Part shown: one piece after another, positions 53,077-63,005 of the stretch
Position numbering within the stretch: position 1 is the stretch's first letter
How the letters are laid out: each line of letters begins with the position of its first letter
Assembly: GCF_014698965.1 (NCBI RefSeq)
Contig: NZ_JACXAE010000110.1
Location: forward strand, 1 to 64,000
Direction of reading: 5' to 3'
Source of the DNA: Iningainema tapete BLCC-T55
GTDB lineage: Bacteria > Cyanobacteriota > Cyanobacteriia > Cyanobacteriales > Nostocaceae
Length of the DNA: 64,000 bases
Program-made: the position numbers and the translations under genes
Notes under the pieces: generated by a model
Database searches by the model: none
What the model was told of the DNA's origin: nothing
Seen by the model: the letters and a program-made list of their open reading frames with translations, nothing else

Positions 53077-54261
53077 ATGAATAATATTAGCATAAATTCT
53101 CATTTAAATTACGTTCAGACCAGAGAAGAACCAAGAATTGCTTGGCTTTTTCCTGCTTTATCTAAAGGTAAGTATTGGCAGCAAATTTTTAGTGAATTTA
53201 GTAAAACTTTTGAAAAAACGGTAATCTATACTGGTGATTGGCAAGGTTTCTCGCAGGAATATCAAGATCAATTTAAGGTGAAGATAGTTGGTAAAAGTTA
53301 CTCCATAAAATTAAATCAGGCAGCGTCATTAATTACAGTTGTCTCGCCTAAAATTATTGGTTATCTCATATCTTATAAACCTCATGTTATCTTTACCAGT
53401 GGCTTCTCGATCTGGACTGTTGTAGCGCTACTTCTGAAGCTATGGATGAGATGGCGAGTGGTTATTCTCTATGACGGTAGTACACCAAGTGTTGATCATA
53501 TCAACTCTGCACCGCGTCTATTTTTGAGGCGTCTGATGTCTCAGTATACTGATGCATTTAACGCCAACAATAAAGCAGCCCAAGAATATCTAACGAAGAT
53601 ACTAGGGATTGAGCAAAGCAAAGTTTTTTTACAACCTTATCTTGTTCCCGACGCAAAAGTTTTTCTCAAAAATATTGAGCGAGTTGATAATCGATATATA
53701 AAATTAACAAAACCAATTTTTTTGTATGCAGGTGATATTAACTACAATAAAGGTATTCATTCACTGCTAAAAGCCTGTTCTTTACTAAGACAACAAGGAT
53801 ATCATGATTTCACTGTCATGTTGATTGGTGACGGAGAACAGCGTGAAGAATTTGCAAATTTTGCCAAAGCTCACAATCTTGAGAATCATGTAGTTTGGAC
53901 AGGGTGGATAAAATACGAAGAATTAGGAGCTTATTTTAAGCAAGCGGATGTCTTTGTTTTTCCTTCATTTGATGATGTTTGGGGAATGGTAGTTTCAGAA
54001 GCAATGCTTTTGAGTAAGCCAATTCTATGTTCTAAAAAGGCAGGAGTCTCTGAAATAATTGTTGAGTCAGAAAATGGATACCTTTTTGCTCCTGATAATT
54101 GGGAGGAGTTAGCTCAATTGATGCAAAAATTTATTGACAATCCCAGTCTAATTGAATTAATGGGTAAAAAATCGCAGCAGTTGATAGCTCACCATACTCC
54201 TCAATTAGCAACGGAAGGTTTTGTTACGGTAGTGTCTCATGTTTTAGAAGTTTGTAGCTAG
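53077..54261 (+). CDS. GT4 glycosyltransferase (tandem pair, copy B)
   Basis: 394 aa, starting 6 bases after copy A. RIAWLFPALSKGKYWQQIFSEF, VIYTGDWQGFSQEY and YAGDINYNKGIHSLLKACSLL parallel copy A segment by segment. FVFPSFDDVWGMVVSEAMLLSKPILCSKKAG is the GT4 donor site. Differences are spread evenly, so the duplication is not recent. The two probably add different sugars or make different linkages. Confidence 0.88.
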   Translation: MNNISINSHLNYVQTREEPRIAWLFPALSKGKYWQQIFSEFSKTFEKTVIYTGDWQGFSQEYQDQFKVKIVGKSYSIKLNQAASLITVVSPKIIGYLISYKPHVIFTSGFSIWTVVALLLKLWMRWRVVILYDGSTPSVDHINSAPRLFLRRLMSQYTDAFNANNKAAQEYLTKILGIEQSKVFLQPYLVPDAKVFLKNIERVDNRYIKLTKPIFLYAGDINYNKGIHSLLKACSLLRQQGYHDFTVMLIGDGEQREEFANFAKAHNLENHVVWTGWIKYEELGAYFKQADVFVFPSFDDVWGMVVSEAMLLSKPILCSKKAGVSEIIVESENGYLFAPDNWEELAQLMQKFIDNPSLIELMGKKSQQLIAHHTPQLATEGFVTVVSHVLEVCS

Positions 54262-54303
54262 TCCTACAATTAGAGATAGCAAAATACATAAACTATAAAA
54301 AGC

Positions 54304-55596
54304 ATGAAACGCTTAAAAGTTTTACTATCTGCTTATTCTTGTGAACCTGGGCTAGGATCAGAACCTGGTATAGGTTGGAACACGGCAAAAGAGTTAGCTA
54401 AACATCATCAAATTTGGGTACTTACGTCAAAGCATCATCGTTCTCGTATTGAGGCTGAGCTAGCACGCAATCCTTTGATTAAGCTGCATTTTATTTACTT
54501 TGACCCTTTTGGCTGGGTGATCGATTGGAGTAATGAGGGTAAAAAAACACTGTGGGGAGTACAATTTCATTACTATCTTTGGCAAGTTTGGGCATATTTT
54601 GTCGCTCGAAAACTACATCAAGAAATTAAGTTTGACCTTGCACATCACGCAACTTATGTACAATATGCTCGACCAAGCTTTATTTCTCTGCTGCCAATTC
54701 CTTTTATTTGGGGTCCTGTTGGTGGCGGGGAATCTGCAGCTTTGGAGTTTTGGCGGGATTTTAGCTGGCGTGCTAAAGTTTATGAAACTGCACGAAACTT
54801 TGTTCGCTTTTTAGGAGAGTTAGATCCATTTGTACGTATAACTGCCAAAAGAAGTGCTGTAATCTATGCAACGACTAAACATACAGCTCAACGCCTGTAC
54901 AAGATGGGCGTTAAAAATGTACAGATTATGCCTGAGTCAGGTTTACCAGAAGAAGATATAGCTATTTTGGCTCAACACAAAATGGTTGATAGTTCCCAAA
55001 TTAGGTTTATTAGTATGGGCAGACTTTTGCATTGGAAAGGTTTCCATTTAGGATTACGCGCCTTTGCGACTGCTGACTTACCTAATGCAGAGTACTGGCT
55101 TTTGGGAGAAGGTCCCGAACACCAACGTCTTCATGCTCTTGCCCAAGATTTGGGAATTGCTCACAAAGTTAAGTTCTGGGGTAAACTGAAGCGCGAACAA
55201 AGTTTGAGCAAGCTTGGAGAGTGTGATATTTTGGTGCATCCTAGCCTTCACGATTCGGGAGGATGGGTATGTATAGAGGCAATGGCAGCATCTCGCCCAG
55301 TTATTTGCTTAGATACTGGCGGACCTGGGGTTCAGGTTACACAAGAAACTGGCTTAAAAATCCCAGCACATACACCAGAGCAAGCAGTACTTGATTTGGC
55401 ATCGGCAATGAAAATTTTAGCTCAAGATCGAGAGATGCGATCGCGTATGGGACAGGCAGGACAGCTGCGAGTACGTGAAAATTTCGTATGGGAATCTAAG
55501 GGGGAGTTGATTGCCAAAGTATACCAAGAAGTTTGGCAGAGGATCTCTACCCAATCAACAGTCATGCTCAGCGAAACGCAAAATAGTGCAAAATGA
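54304..55596 (+). CDS. GT4 glycosyltransferase
   Basis: 430 aa. LLSAYSCEPGLGSEPGIGWNTAKEL is a recurrent N-terminal pattern in cyanobacterial GT4 enzymes. IWGPVGGGE in the middle, RFISMGRLLHWKGFHLGLRAF and VHPSLHDSGGWVCIEAMAASRPVICLDTGGPG complete the donor site. It ends 15 bases before the O-antigen polymerase gene. A cytoplasmic role in repeat-unit synthesis is expected. Confidence 0.9.
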   Translation: MKRLKVLLSAYSCEPGLGSEPGIGWNTAKELAKHHQIWVLTSKHHRSRIEAELARNPLIKLHFIYFDPFGWVIDWSNEGKKTLWGVQFHYYLWQVWAYFVARKLHQEIKFDLAHHATYVQYARPSFISLLPIPFIWGPVGGGESAALEFWRDFSWRAKVYETARNFVRFLGELDPFVRITAKRSAVIYATTKHTAQRLYKMGVKNVQIMPESGLPEEDIAILAQHKMVDSSQIRFISMGRLLHWKGFHLGLRAFATADLPNAEYWLLGEGPEHQRLHALAQDLGIAHKVKFWGKLKREQSLSKLGECDILVHPSLHDSGGWVCIEAMAASRPVICLDTGGPGVQVTQETGLKIPAHTPEQAVLDLASAMKILAQDREMRSRMGQAGQLRVRENFVWESKGELIAKVYQEVWQRISTQSTVMLSETQNSAK

Positions 55597-55611
55597 CACA
55601 ATGAAAAAAAT

Positions 55612-56853
55612 ATGAATTTATATACAACTTTAATGTCTCTAACGCTGTTGCTGAGCGGACTGACAGATATACTAGGTAGACTTAGCTTAGGTCCAATTAG
55701 TGCTTCAGGTTTACTGACTGTTTTGTTAGCTGTAGCTAGTTGGGTTTTAGTTTTGAGTCGGCTCAGGATGCCCAAAATAGTGTTAAAAACATCTTTTTTA
55801 GTTTTATTCATTTTGTTTGCCATCCTGATTTGGATGTGGTTTAATCCAACTAACACCTTACCGTTGGTCACTTCAATTCAGAATTTATCAGTATTTGTGG
55901 GTTTTGTGGGATTTATCTTACTTAGTACTACACAAAGCTATCGTTTCGACAAAGTAGACTACTTAAGTAATAATTTAACAAAAGCTGCTCAATTATCAGT
56001 AGTACTGTATGGACTCAGCCTTCTTGTTTCTGGTCCGGGAGCAAGCACTTTGATGGGTGCCCGTTCCTTTGCTTTGTTTGCCATTATCGGGCTTTCTTGG
56101 TTTTTGGCAATGTGGCGGTATCGCTTGAATGGAGGACTATTTTGGGCAACTTGCACAATTGTAGCTATTGCTTTTAGTTACTCTCGAACGGCAACGCTGA
56201 TCGGTGTAATCTTATTTCCTTTCTCTCAAATATCCTTAACAACTGTCAAAGGTTGGATACGGATGATTTTAACTATCTTTTTGATAGTTGTTGTTGCATT
56301 CTTGGCATTTAACTATGTAGGACCCATACGCGATCGCTTTACAGCTGTGGGAGATAATGCCAAAGTTGGTGGATTACAAATTAACACAGCAGGAAGAAAC
56401 ATAGCTTGGACAATTGCATATGAATCAGGTTTGCAATCACCTTGGATTGGCAAAGGTCCTGGTTCTGTGTCAATTACTCTAGTGAAAACTGTTGGTTCAG
56501 CGTTTGTTCACCCACATAACGATTACTTGCGCATATTTCACGATTACGGTTTGATTGGTTTCACATTATGGCTCTGTGGATATTGGGGATTAATAACTCA
56601 AAGTTGGCAAAACTGGCAGTGGGCAGATCGTCATGATAGAAGCAATGCTCATATTCATCTTGCGACTTTACTTGCCTTGGTGGCTGTGGCTTTTGCTATG
56701 ACTAGCGACAACATTGTCGTGTATATCTTCGCTATGAATCCTTTAGGGATACTGGTAGGCGCTTCTTTTGGAAGTGCCAGTCGCCGGAAAAAGGAGATTA
56801 AATCAGCCCAGAATTTCACTCAAGTATCAGGCTTAGGTAACTTAGCTACATAG
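55612..56853 (+). CDS. O-antigen polymerase/ligase family membrane protein (Wzy/WaaL-like)
   Basis: 413 aa with about ten membrane helices. The large outside loop has FSYSRTATLIG, AGRNIAWTIA with a conserved Arg, GKGPGS and HPHNDYLRIFHDYGLIG with the conserved His. This arrangement is that of the Wzy_C/O-antigen ligase superfamily. The protein joins repeat units in the periplasm or attaches the glycan to its anchor. Polymerase and ligase cannot be told apart by eye. It is the only such gene in the window. Confidence 0.88.
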   Translation: MNLYTTLMSLTLLLSGLTDILGRLSLGPISASGLLTVLLAVASWVLVLSRLRMPKIVLKTSFLVLFILFAILIWMWFNPTNTLPLVTSIQNLSVFVGFVGFILLSTTQSYRFDKVDYLSNNLTKAAQLSVVLYGLSLLVSGPGASTLMGARSFALFAIIGLSWFLAMWRYRLNGGLFWATCTIVAIAFSYSRTATLIGVILFPFSQISLTTVKGWIRMILTIFLIVVVAFLAFNYVGPIRDRFTAVGDNAKVGGLQINTAGRNIAWTIAYESGLQSPWIGKGPGSVSITLVKTVGSAFVHPHNDYLRIFHDYGLIGFTLWLCGYWGLITQSWQNWQWADRHDRSNAHIHLATLLALVAVAFAMTSDNIVVYIFAMNPLGILVGASFGSASRRKKEIKSAQNFTQVSGLGNLAT

Positions 56854-56890
56854 TTGGTGCTCACTTTTAATTCTTGAGAAATTGAACTTT

Positions 56891-58060
56891 ATGAAAGTAT
56901 TGGTGCTACATAACCGCTACCAACTAGCAGGCGGTGAAGATGGAGTAGTACAAGCTGAGAAACAGTTATTGGAAGCAAATGGTCATCAGGTACATTTGCT
57001 GGAAGTTAGTAATCAGGATATCACAGGCGCTGGGGATAAAGTTGTTGCTGCTGTCAGTGCAATTTATTCATATTCAGCAAAACAAAAAGTTAGCGATACA
57101 ATAACTAGCTTTCGTCCTGATGTCGTTCACGTACATAACTTTTTTCCTCTGCTGTCTCCTTCTATATATGATGCTTGTCAGGAGCATGAGTTGCCTGTTG
57201 TACAAACTCTCCACAATTATCGACTTGCTTGTCCTAAAGCAATGCCTTTTCGTGACGGCAAAGTTTGCACCGATTGTATTGGTGAGGTGATACCTTGGCA
57301 AAGTGTTATGTATGGCTGCTATCGTAGTTCGCGTCTACAAAGCTCTGTTGTTGCAGGAATGATTACTTGGCATCGACTGCGAGGTACTTGGCTCCAAAGG
57401 GTGAATGCTTATATTGTTTTTACCCAATTTCAAAAAGAGAAAATGCTTCAAGCTGGACTTCCTGTAGAAAAGATTTATATTAAGCCTAATTTTGTGTTTG
57501 CTCCCTCTGTTCACCAAATCGAACAACGTAGTGACTACTTACTTTTTGTTGGTAGACTATCTGAAGAAAAAGGAGTTTCAGTTTTAATTGATGCTTATAT
57601 ACAACATAATTTATCAAGACCACTAAAAATTGTTGGCGATGGTCCGTTACGGCAGAAATTGCAACAGGTGGTGCAAAATACTAGTGCTGAAAATGTAATT
57701 GAGTTTTTAGGGTTTCAAGACAAAAAAACTGTGTTTTCATTAATACGTCATGCGCAGTTTTTAGTGTTTCCTTCGATTTGGTTTGAAGGTTTTCCCTTGG
57801 CGATCGCTGAAGCTTTTGCTTGTGGTTTACCTGTTCTGGCATCTAACTTAGGTGGGATTGCAGAAATTGTCGAGGATGGGGTAACAGGGTTCCATTTCGA
57901 GGCGGGTAATTCGTCAGACTTAGCAGCCAAAATCAAATGGATTACAAATCATCCAGAATCTATAAGTGTTATGAGCAATAATGCTCGTCGTACTTATGAA
58001 GCTAAATATACTCCTGAAGCTAATTATCTCCAGTTAATTAAAATTTATCAACAATTATAA
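56891..58060 (+). CDS. GT4 glycosyltransferase
   Basis: 389 aa from ATG 56891 (a TTG three codons upstream is possible). VLVLHNRYQLAGGEDGVVQAE is a characteristic opening of a cyanobacterial and proteobacterial GT4 group. HVHNFFPLLSPSIYDAC, TLHNYRLACPKA and a Cys pair CTDC follow. LLFVGRLSEEKGVSVLIDA and VFPSIWFEGFPLAIAEAFACGLPVLAS form a complete donor site. It is a cytoplasmic sugar transferase placed after the polymerase gene. Confidence 0.92.
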   Translation: MKVLVLHNRYQLAGGEDGVVQAEKQLLEANGHQVHLLEVSNQDITGAGDKVVAAVSAIYSYSAKQKVSDTITSFRPDVVHVHNFFPLLSPSIYDACQEHELPVVQTLHNYRLACPKAMPFRDGKVCTDCIGEVIPWQSVMYGCYRSSRLQSSVVAGMITWHRLRGTWLQRVNAYIVFTQFQKEKMLQAGLPVEKIYIKPNFVFAPSVHQIEQRSDYLLFVGRLSEEKGVSVLIDAYIQHNLSRPLKIVGDGPLRQKLQQVVQNTSAENVIEFLGFQDKKTVFSLIRHAQFLVFPSIWFEGFPLAIAEAFACGLPVLASNLGGIAEIVEDGVTGFHFEAGNSSDLAAKIKWITNHPESISVMSNNARRTYEAKYTPEANYLQLIKIYQQL

Positions 58061-58087
58061 ATTTAAAGATGTTAGCTCTTTCTATTT

Positions 58088-60334
58088 ATGCAAAATATAC
58101 AATATCTTGGGGATTTAATTATCTTTTTTTTACTTTTATTTGGAGCTACTCCTCTGTGTTTTTCACTGGTGCTAATTTACCAAAATAGGGAGAGTAAATC
58201 TTCATTTGCTCACTGCTTACTTGTTTTCCTTATAAGCTGGTGTGCTATAGAAATCAGTAATTTGCTGTTTTTAGGAGTGCTTAAACAATTTACACTCAAT
58301 GCAGTTTTATTATTTGAGTTAATTATTTTTTTATTAGGGTTAAAGATTTGTTCTCCTGTTAAATATGATCAATGGCGAGCGCTCAAGAATGCACTAAGAA
58401 TTAATCAACCACTTAGTAAATTAGAAATATTGATTATTACTGCTATTTCTAGTGTTGGATTAATTCTATTACATTGCTTAGCAACTCAACCAATCGTTGA
58501 TTATGATTCTCTTTGGTATCATCTACCAATTATGGCACGTTGGTATCAGGAGGCTGCTTTTGTCAGGCTGGTTGAATTTACTCAACCTACAGGTGACTGG
58601 ATTGCCGAACAAATGGGCTACTATCCCTATAACTGGGAAATTCTCTGCACACTATTCTTCATGCCCTTTCGCGAAGACTTTTTAGTTACTTTTCCTAATC
58701 TAATTGCGTGGATAATACTAGGACTTGCAGTCTATCTCCTAAGCGTGGAAGTTGGCGCAAAGAGAATTTATGCAATGGCAGCTTCAACGCTTGTAATGAC
58801 TATTCCTACTGTCATTTTACAAGTAAATACATTGCATATAGATCTGCCATTTGCTTCATTTTTTACAGCTAGCTTATATTTTGGGCTTTTATACAATCGT
58901 ACCAATTCTCCGATTAATATCTTCATGTTTCTGACATCGCTGGGGATGTTTTTAGGTATAAAGTCGTCTGGAGTTGGATATGCTGCATTACTTGTCGTAT
59001 TGTTGTTTGTTTTAGAAATCAGAAAATTATTACAACGAAAAAGTTATACATCAGTAACGAAAACCAAGTTTTTCAACTGGCTTATTTTTGGTAGCTTATG
59101 TTTACTCTGGTTGGGTGGTTTTTGGTATGTGAAGAATCTAATTGATGTGGGCAATCCACTTGGGCATGTACGCATTCAGTTGGCAAATATTATTATTCCT
59201 GGAACATTAGATTTAAATAGGTTACGTGCGACTAGTTTGGCATATATATTTGAACCACAAAATTTTTCCCATTGGCGAATTTTATTCAAACAAGCAATAG
59301 TTTTGTTTCAGATTCCATTCCTATTCATGGCATTGCAAATAGTTTTGATGGTACGAGTTTGGGGAAGAAGTCGGAGCAAAATCAGGTTTGATTATCTTTT
59401 TACTTTGATAGTGTTACTAATTCTGTTGGGATTTTTGTACTGGAATACACCATATACTGCTGTTACATATACTGCTACTGGTTCGCTGCCTTCCTTAGTT
59501 AGCTCTACTGTTGGTCAAGCTTTCAGATATGGAATATCTATGTTTAGTATCATCGGCGTAGTGGCAGCAGTGGGGGCAACTCTCACCCAAACTAGAGAAA
59601 CAGGTGTTGTGGCGATCGCTTTACTAAGCTGTCTTCTTGGTATAGTTAATCATGTAATTTTTTACATTGCTAGAGTTCAGTCAGCATTCAAAACTAATAT
59701 TGGTGGAGCTTCTGTCATTGCCAATAATTTTATTACTGGGCTAAAAAGCAATCCGGGAGAAGCCATTATTCAGCTAATGGATGTGATGGGGGATAACTTG
59801 CTTGATTTTAGCCTATACACTGGATTTTACATTGTAGTCGTTCTCGGAACATACTATATAAGTTGCAAAAATTTTGACCGTATCAATGTGTCCAATCTAT
59901 TTATTCCTCGTTCACTGGGTCAATTAAGTGTTACAGTTATCCTAATTGGATTGCTCTTCACGGCTATCAATACAACCCGCGAGAAACGAGATATTCAACG
60001 CACGGAAGTCTATGGTGGTATTTATAAATATATTGCAACAAATCTAAAACCAAATGATCATATTGGATACCTTTTAAGTAACCGAAGTTATTTATTCTAT
60101 GGCAAAAACTTTAACCAAAAAGTTTTATTTACGCCTTCCTATTCAGAGAGTCTATCTCAATGGCTTAACGATCTCAAACAGCAAAACATTTCGGTAGTAG
60201 CAATTGGTCCATTAGAGCCTCGAATGATGTCAAATAGAGAGATACCTTGGTTACAAAACCCGAATGGACCATTTACACCAGTGTTTGGTCAAGACCTAAA
60301 TTTAGGGTCTATGTTCTATCGTATCAAAGCATAG
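58088..60334 (+). CDS. Large polytopic membrane protein, GT39/GT-C-like
   Basis: 748 aa, a dozen or more membrane helices. The outside loop after the early helices has VDYDSLWYHLPIMARWYQE with acidic residues as in GT39-type mannosyl- and arabinosyl-transferases. GYYPYNWEIL and NTLHIDLPFASFF follow. The C-terminal ~120 residues are soluble (NDHIGYLLSNRSYLFYG...). It is longer than the other three such proteins of the island. It probably adds a branch sugar from a polyprenyl donor on the outer face of the inner membrane. The exact family is not recognised. Confidence 0.62.
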   Translation: MQNIQYLGDLIIFFLLLFGATPLCFSLVLIYQNRESKSSFAHCLLVFLISWCAIEISNLLFLGVLKQFTLNAVLLFELIIFLLGLKICSPVKYDQWRALKNALRINQPLSKLEILIITAISSVGLILLHCLATQPIVDYDSLWYHLPIMARWYQEAAFVRLVEFTQPTGDWIAEQMGYYPYNWEILCTLFFMPFREDFLVTFPNLIAWIILGLAVYLLSVEVGAKRIYAMAASTLVMTIPTVILQVNTLHIDLPFASFFTASLYFGLLYNRTNSPINIFMFLTSLGMFLGIKSSGVGYAALLVVLLFVLEIRKLLQRKSYTSVTKTKFFNWLIFGSLCLLWLGGFWYVKNLIDVGNPLGHVRIQLANIIIPGTLDLNRLRATSLAYIFEPQNFSHWRILFKQAIVLFQIPFLFMALQIVLMVRVWGRSRSKIRFDYLFTLIVLLILLGFLYWNTPYTAVTYTATGSLPSLVSSTVGQAFRYGISMFSIIGVVAAVGATLTQTRETGVVAIALLSCLLGIVNHVIFYIARVQSAFKTNIGGASVIANNFITGLKSNPGEAIIQLMDVMGDNLLDFSLYTGFYIVVVLGTYYISCKNFDRINVSNLFIPRSLGQLSVTVILIGLLFTAINTTREKRDIQRTEVYGGIYKYIATNLKPNDHIGYLLSNRSYLFYGKNFNQKVLFTPSYSESLSQWLNDLKQQNISVVAIGPLEPRMMSNREIPWLQNPNGPFTPVFGQDLNLGSMFYRIKA

Positions 60335-60335
60335 C

Positions 60336-61736
60336 TTATTTTTTAGTAATTGCACCAAGGTTCACGGCGCGACTACCACTTCTGGGTTTGTAATATAATG
60401 AAGGTACACTTCCCGAAAGTGTCAACTTCGGATCAAACGTCATGGCACGTGAACCGACTGGCTGGATGTTGAAAAAAAGGTTGTTATCTACACCAGTTGA
60501 AGTTCCCAATAAATTACCGAGCTTGCCAATTGAACTATAGAAAATGTTATTACGAATAATCTGGTTAGAAACTTCCCCTTTCTCAAAATAAAACAGTGGT
60601 TTTGCTAAATTAATATTCACAGTGTTATTAATGAACTTGAAATTATTCATCTTTCCCAAAAAATGACCGACTAAAGCACCTCCTGGTTTAGTGTTCTCAA
60701 AAATATTATGATGCACGTTGAGGTTATTTCTTGTCCCCTCTTTTTCAAACATGGCAAGGGGATACATTCCACCACGAATATAGTTATGGTCAAATTCAAT
60801 GTTGTCACTGCTTACCTCACATGCGTAGAAGGGATTATCAGGTCCATTCCAGACATTATGATGTACACGGATGCGAGTAGAGTTTTCAGTTACTAAAGAC
60901 AGTGTACTGTTAAATTTAGAGTTAGAAATTTCGCAGTTGTGACATGTTGAATGCCATATTTCTAAAGCCATTTGTGGAGTAGAACCATTTGCCCAAGCAT
61001 TCAATTTATCGACCTTAATATCTAAATTAGAAAATTTAACATTCTTTAAGATTGAAGGAGGACCTACCCAAGGTTTATTCTGATCCCAAGCATCATTAAG
61101 TGATGTAATTCCTGCACCACCACGTTTTCTCGTATCAATCTTAATATTACTAAATTCAAAGTTTGTGAGGTTTCCCATTTGAAGAGCAGAAGTTTGTTTA
61201 CCACCTCCACCTTGAACATATTTGTTATAGGAACTATCTGTGATAGTAATATTATTTATCTTGCTATTAGCAATTTCTCCAATATTCATGGCTTGATCGC
61301 CATAGCCATTAATGGATAAATTGTTCAGGCGTATTTGATTACTTTTTCTCATCAATATACCCACTTTATATTGATAATTTTTACCATTAAATTTCATGCC
61401 ACTAATACTGATATTTTTGGCTTTAATTATCCGAACTTCTCCCATCAGCGTAGTCGAACCAACTCCTGAACCAACAAGATTAACTCCAGAAGGCACATAA
61501 ACTATTTCACCTAAATCAAAAGTACCCTTTCCAATGCGAATAGTGTGTCCTTGATCCCGCTTAACTGAGGATAAAGCTTTTTTTAAGCTACGCCAGGGTG
61601 AAGACTGTGTACCGTTGCCTTTATCCGATCCTTGAGTGCTGACATAATAGTTAGTAGCAAAGGCAGGTGTTGCATGAACAAGAATCATCAGGGTTAATAT
61701 TGCCCTGATCTTTGTTTTACCTTGATAATTTCTCAT
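60336..61736 (-). CDS. Secreted right-handed beta-helix protein
   Basis: 466 aa with a Sec signal peptide (to about residue 27, PAFA-T). NYYVSTQGSDKGNGTQSSPWRSLKKAL is the DUF1565-like start seen in many beta-helix glycan enzymes. It is followed by a long ladder of Asn-rich, PbH1-type turns (LNNLSINGYG, INNITITDSS, FSNIKIDTR, HHNVWNGPDNPFY). The fold is that of pectate-lyase-like and mannuronan-epimerase-like proteins. Catalytic residues cannot be named with confidence. It converges on the island's last plus-strand gene, with its stop one base beyond that gene's stop codon. Confidence 0.8.
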   Translation of the reverse strand: MRNYQGKTKIRAILTLMILVHATPAFATNYYVSTQGSDKGNGTQSSPWRSLKKALSSVKRDQGHTIRIGKGTFDLGEIVYVPSGVNLVGSGVGSTTLMGEVRIIKAKNISISGMKFNGKNYQYKVGILMRKSNQIRLNNLSINGYGDQAMNIGEIANSKINNITITDSSYNKYVQGGGGKQTSALQMGNLTNFEFSNIKIDTRKRGGAGITSLNDAWDQNKPWVGPPSILKNVKFSNLDIKVDKLNAWANGSTPQMALEIWHSTCHNCEISNSKFNSTLSLVTENSTRIRVHHNVWNGPDNPFYACEVSSDNIEFDHNYIRGGMYPLAMFEKEGTRNNLNVHHNIFENTKPGGALVGHFLGKMNNFKFINNTVNINLAKPLFYFEKGEVSNQIIRNNIFYSSIGKLGNLLGTSTGVDNNLFFNIQPVGSRAMTFDPKLTLSGSVPSLYYKPRSGSRAVNLGAITKK

Positions 61737-62136
61737 AGCTTTTGAATAATCGATTCAACGTGGATTTGCGCTTTATTCATTCACAGGCTTTAGCCTGAGA
61801 CTACACAAACAAAGCTTGCCTACGCATGCTAGGTGCATCTTCATAACAAAATGGTATGATTATGCTAGTGAAGTAAATTTTTTCCCTGGCGAAGACTTGC
61901 TCAAATTTGCACTCTTATCGTGAAGGTAGAGCAGAGCTAATCTATGAATCCAGTTGACTTTTGACGAACGCCTAGCTGTGCTAGCCCGATAGAACTGATT
62001 AAACAATGGTAGATGTAAGGTGAGTTATCAGTCTATTTGTATAAAATTATTGCAGTAATTACTCAGAACATGCTAGCACAAGCTTAGCTGCTTTTACAGA
62101 GCGCGATGTTTCAATTTTGTGTTATTTGTCCAAACT
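61737..62136. other. Intergenic stretch with a small palindrome
   Basis: About 400 bases between two minus-strand genes. CAGGCT TT AGCCTG at 61784-61797 is part of a dispersed-repeat type of element. No gene or RNA is visible. The promoter of the beta-helix gene should lie in the part near 61740-61900. Confidence 0.4.
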
Positions 62137-62289
62137 TCACTCTGCCACTACTTTTTTCAGTAAAGCCATCCACATATCTGAAGGGTCGGAGTAATAATCA
62201 ATTTCTTCTATTTGATACAATTCAGAATTAGGTCCGTTTTTCAACATGACGTAATCGCCACGTTTGACTCCTTTACTTTGCGCTGTCAT
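62137..62289 (-). CDS. Small conserved-looking protein of unknown function
   Basis: 50 aa from ATG 62289: MTAQSKGVKRGDYVMLKNG followed by an acidic, aromatic C-terminus (EIDYYSDPSDMWMALLKKVV). The same frame stays open to an ATG at 62487, which would give 116 aa, but the first half is hydrophobic, irregular and AT-biased. The end of that extension (FVCGRDYVLEAVSNFTYY) may still be coding. KRGDYVMLKNG looks like an SH3-like beta-barrel strand pair. No function can be given. Confidence 0.45.
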   Translation of the reverse strand: MTAQSKGVKRGDYVMLKNGPNSELYQIEEIDYYSDPSDMWMALLKKVVAE

Positions 62290-62743
62290 GTAGTATGTAA
62301 AGTTACTTACTGCTTCCAGTACATAGTCGCGTCCGCAAACAAATTGACTATAGTCATGGATTTTATTCTTTTGCTGTTTTAATTTAGTTATTATTACATT
62401 AATTAATGTAAAAAAAGATACACGAATATTGATAATTGACTTAGTAGAATACATATATACTTGAAAAAATAATGTTGACATCAACACGGAGATTGCTTGA
62501 CTAACTTTTTACCCAAATAACATTAAAAAAAACTTTGATGAAAAAAAAATAAGGGCATACAGTAGACCATCATAACCTAGTGTTCCCATTGGAACAGTAC
62601 TATTTAAAGATTGACAACGGGAAAAGAAAATTCTCAGGTTGAGGCAGTGGGTGGAAAAATTTTGAGCATTTGCCCTAAATTTTTTGTCAGAGTACTTGAC
62701 ATTACCCCAGTTGTCACTGCTATATTAAAGAAGGTTAAGCCGT

Positions 62744-62815
62744 TGGGGCGTGGCCAAGTGGTAAGGCAGCGGGTTTTGGTTCCGCTATTCCTAGGTTCGA
62801 ATCCTAGCGCCCCAG
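62744..62815 (+). tRNA. tRNA-Gln (anticodon UUG)
   Basis: The acceptor TGGGGCG pairs with CGCCCCA. The D-arm is GGCCAAGTGGTAAGGC. The anticodon stem GCGGG/TCCGC, with one G-U pair, encloses TTTTGGT, giving UUG. The T-arm CCTAGGTTCGAATCCTAGG is intact but for its last pair. The discriminator is G and CCA is not encoded. A TTTTT run directly follows. Confidence 0.97.
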
Positions 62816-62876
62816 TTTTTCTGAAGAAAGTTATATTAACCTTTTGATTGGGTTCCGTTTGCTTCTGAACCCTAAA

Positions 62877-62920
62877 GGAGGTTCCGCCTCCAGATGGCAT
62901 TCCCATGCTGAGCATGGGAA
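62877..62920. repeat. Pair of adjacent palindromes
   Basis: GGAGG-TTCCG-CCTCC followed after eight bases by TTCCCATGCT-G-AGCATGGGAA. The pair has the look of a dispersed cyanobacterial repeat module. Confidence 0.65.
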
Positions 62921-62983
62921 CGACGAAGGAAGTGTGAGTTCTTGAGCAATGAATTTAGGGGCTTGTATCCTTTTTTATTTTTT

Positions 62984-63005
62984 TTGACTTTTGACTTTTG
63001 ACTTT
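62984..63005. repeat. TTTTGAC heptamer tandem repeat
   Basis: Three direct copies of TTTTGAC, an STRR-type heptamer found widely in heterocystous cyanobacteria. Confidence 0.7.

Noticed and set aside
62611-62915. Open frames on both strands across tRNA-Gln
   Set aside because: Both run through the tRNA and the adjacent palindromes. The minus-strand GFEPRNSGTK-like text is the usual translation of an antisense tRNA.
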